From Pyrodictium sp. (GTDB taxonomy: Archaea > Thermoproteota > Thermoprotei_A > Sulfolobales > Pyrodictiaceae), in contig DQUB01000069.1 in assembly GCA_015662475.1 (NCBI GenBank), positions 1 through 23,003 on the forward strand: a stretch of 23,003 nucleotides of DNA, written 5' to 3'. The position numbers and the translations under genes were made by a program. Of the stretch, positions 22,635 to 23,003 are shown piece by piece. The stretch's first letter is position 1. Every line of letters starts with the position of its first letter. The notes under the pieces were generated by a model that had not been told where the DNA came from, searched no databases, and saw nothing but the letters and a program-made list of their open reading frames with translations.

Positions 22635-23003
22635 GCCTTCTTTTGCGGGTAGGATATGCTCTAACAACTCTATAACATGTAGAGTTGGGAGGAAGTAAAG
22701 GTGATCCACGGTATACCCCCTCATGAACTAGACCGTAGCCTATCTCAGCAAGTTTCACAGTTTCATCGTCTATGGATGTTTCGATAAATTCTACTAAGCC
22801 TTCTCGAACAACTAGCTCGAACCCGTACCTTGTTTTCAAAGCCTTTCTATACATCCTATTCCTCATTTGCACAGCATCTTTAAATTTAGCACCGCATAGG
22901 TGTACGTTTAGACGACTAGTGTTTTCGGCAGCCCATCTCACAATCTCTACACCTGCCTCAAAAGAGCCAAGTACAACAGGCTTAGCCTCATCTATAGTGT
23001 AGC
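22561..23003 (-). CDS. C-terminal part of a probable radical-SAM protein (COG2108-like); 5' end outside window
   Basis: The minus-strand frame is open to the window edge; residues before its first GTG (at 22941) read YTIDEAKPVVLGSFEAGVEI, so the gene begins beyond 23003. About 146 residues are visible. The stretch GVEIVRWAAENTSRLNVHLCGAKFKDAVQMRNRMYRKA resembles, from memory, the end of the catalytic part of archaeal proteins related to pyruvate formate-lyase activating enzyme, where NYC...FKDAVQ is typical. The CxxxCxxC cluster motif would lie outside the window. A beta-rich charged tail follows. The last 25 residues (ending REYCGGEGSGELQRRHQDP) overlap pelota tail to tail by 74 bases and look less conserved. 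The family assignment is tentative; the reading frame is sound. Confidence 0.65.
   Translation of the reverse strand, partial: YTIDEAKPVVLGSFEAGVEIVRWAAENTSRLNVHLCGAKFKDAVQMRNRMYRKALKTRYGFELVVREGLVEFIETSIDDETVKLAEIGYGLVHEGVYRGSPLLPPNSTCYRVVRAYPTRKRRPRVVEREYCGGEGSGELQRRHQDP

Noticed and set aside
1..23003. CRISPR arrays, insertion sequences, integrase or attachment sites, defence islands
   Set aside because: No direct-repeat arrays, transposase or integrase motifs were seen; the gene content is core chromosomal.

Overview
The window is a gene-dense stretch of chromosome from a hyperthermophilic crenarchaeon. The best fit is Desulfurococcales, close to Pyrodictiaceae: the family B DNA polymerase closely resembles what I remember of Pyrodictium-type PolB. 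The archaeal information-processing genes (thermosome, RpoK, Orc1/Cdc6, RFC-L/RFC-S, GINS, MCM, PolB, pelota) fit this. Starts are often GTG or TTG with GGTG or GAGGG Shine-Dalgarno sequences. Base composition looks moderately AT-rich. This assignment is inference from gene content; I could not run a phylogeny.

Layout: (1) bases 1-3488, plus strand: 3' end of a thermosome gene, rpoK, topoisomerase IA. (2) 3463-5835, minus strand: a tight run of trkA-like RCK gene, MscS-type channel, zinc-ribbon protein and signal peptidase. (3) 5863-10472, plus strand: enolase, endonuclease III, a THUMP-like protein, orc1/cdc6, a small winged-helix protein, moaC. (4) 10464-12974, minus strand: rfcS then rfcL. 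(5) 13047-16775, plus strand: gins23, mcm and an HDAC-family deacetylase with touching or overlapping ends. (6) 16780-21526, minus strand: rimI-type acetyltransferase, polB, a circularly permuted GTPase, a THEP1-type NTPase, a GC-rich non-coding element, and an 83-residue orphan. (7) 21552-22634, plus strand: pelota. (8) 22561 to the end, minus strand: C-terminal part of a probable radical-SAM protein.

The unifying theme is replication: initiator, clamp-loader subunits, two components of the CMG-like helicase and the replicative polymerase lie within about 12.5 kb. Two protein-acetylation genes sit against replisome genes: the HDAC-family gene shares an ATGA with mcm, and the acetyltransferase ends 6 bp before polB.

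The least explained sequence is the interval 17032-17193. It holds an 80-base stretch that is 68% G+C, with long-range complementarity, a kink-loop-like motif and correctly spaced TATA-like sequences, consistent with an unannotated structured RNA on the minus strand. I see no mobile element, CRISPR array, rRNA or tRNA. Apart from that interval there is no gene-free stretch longer than about 75 bases.
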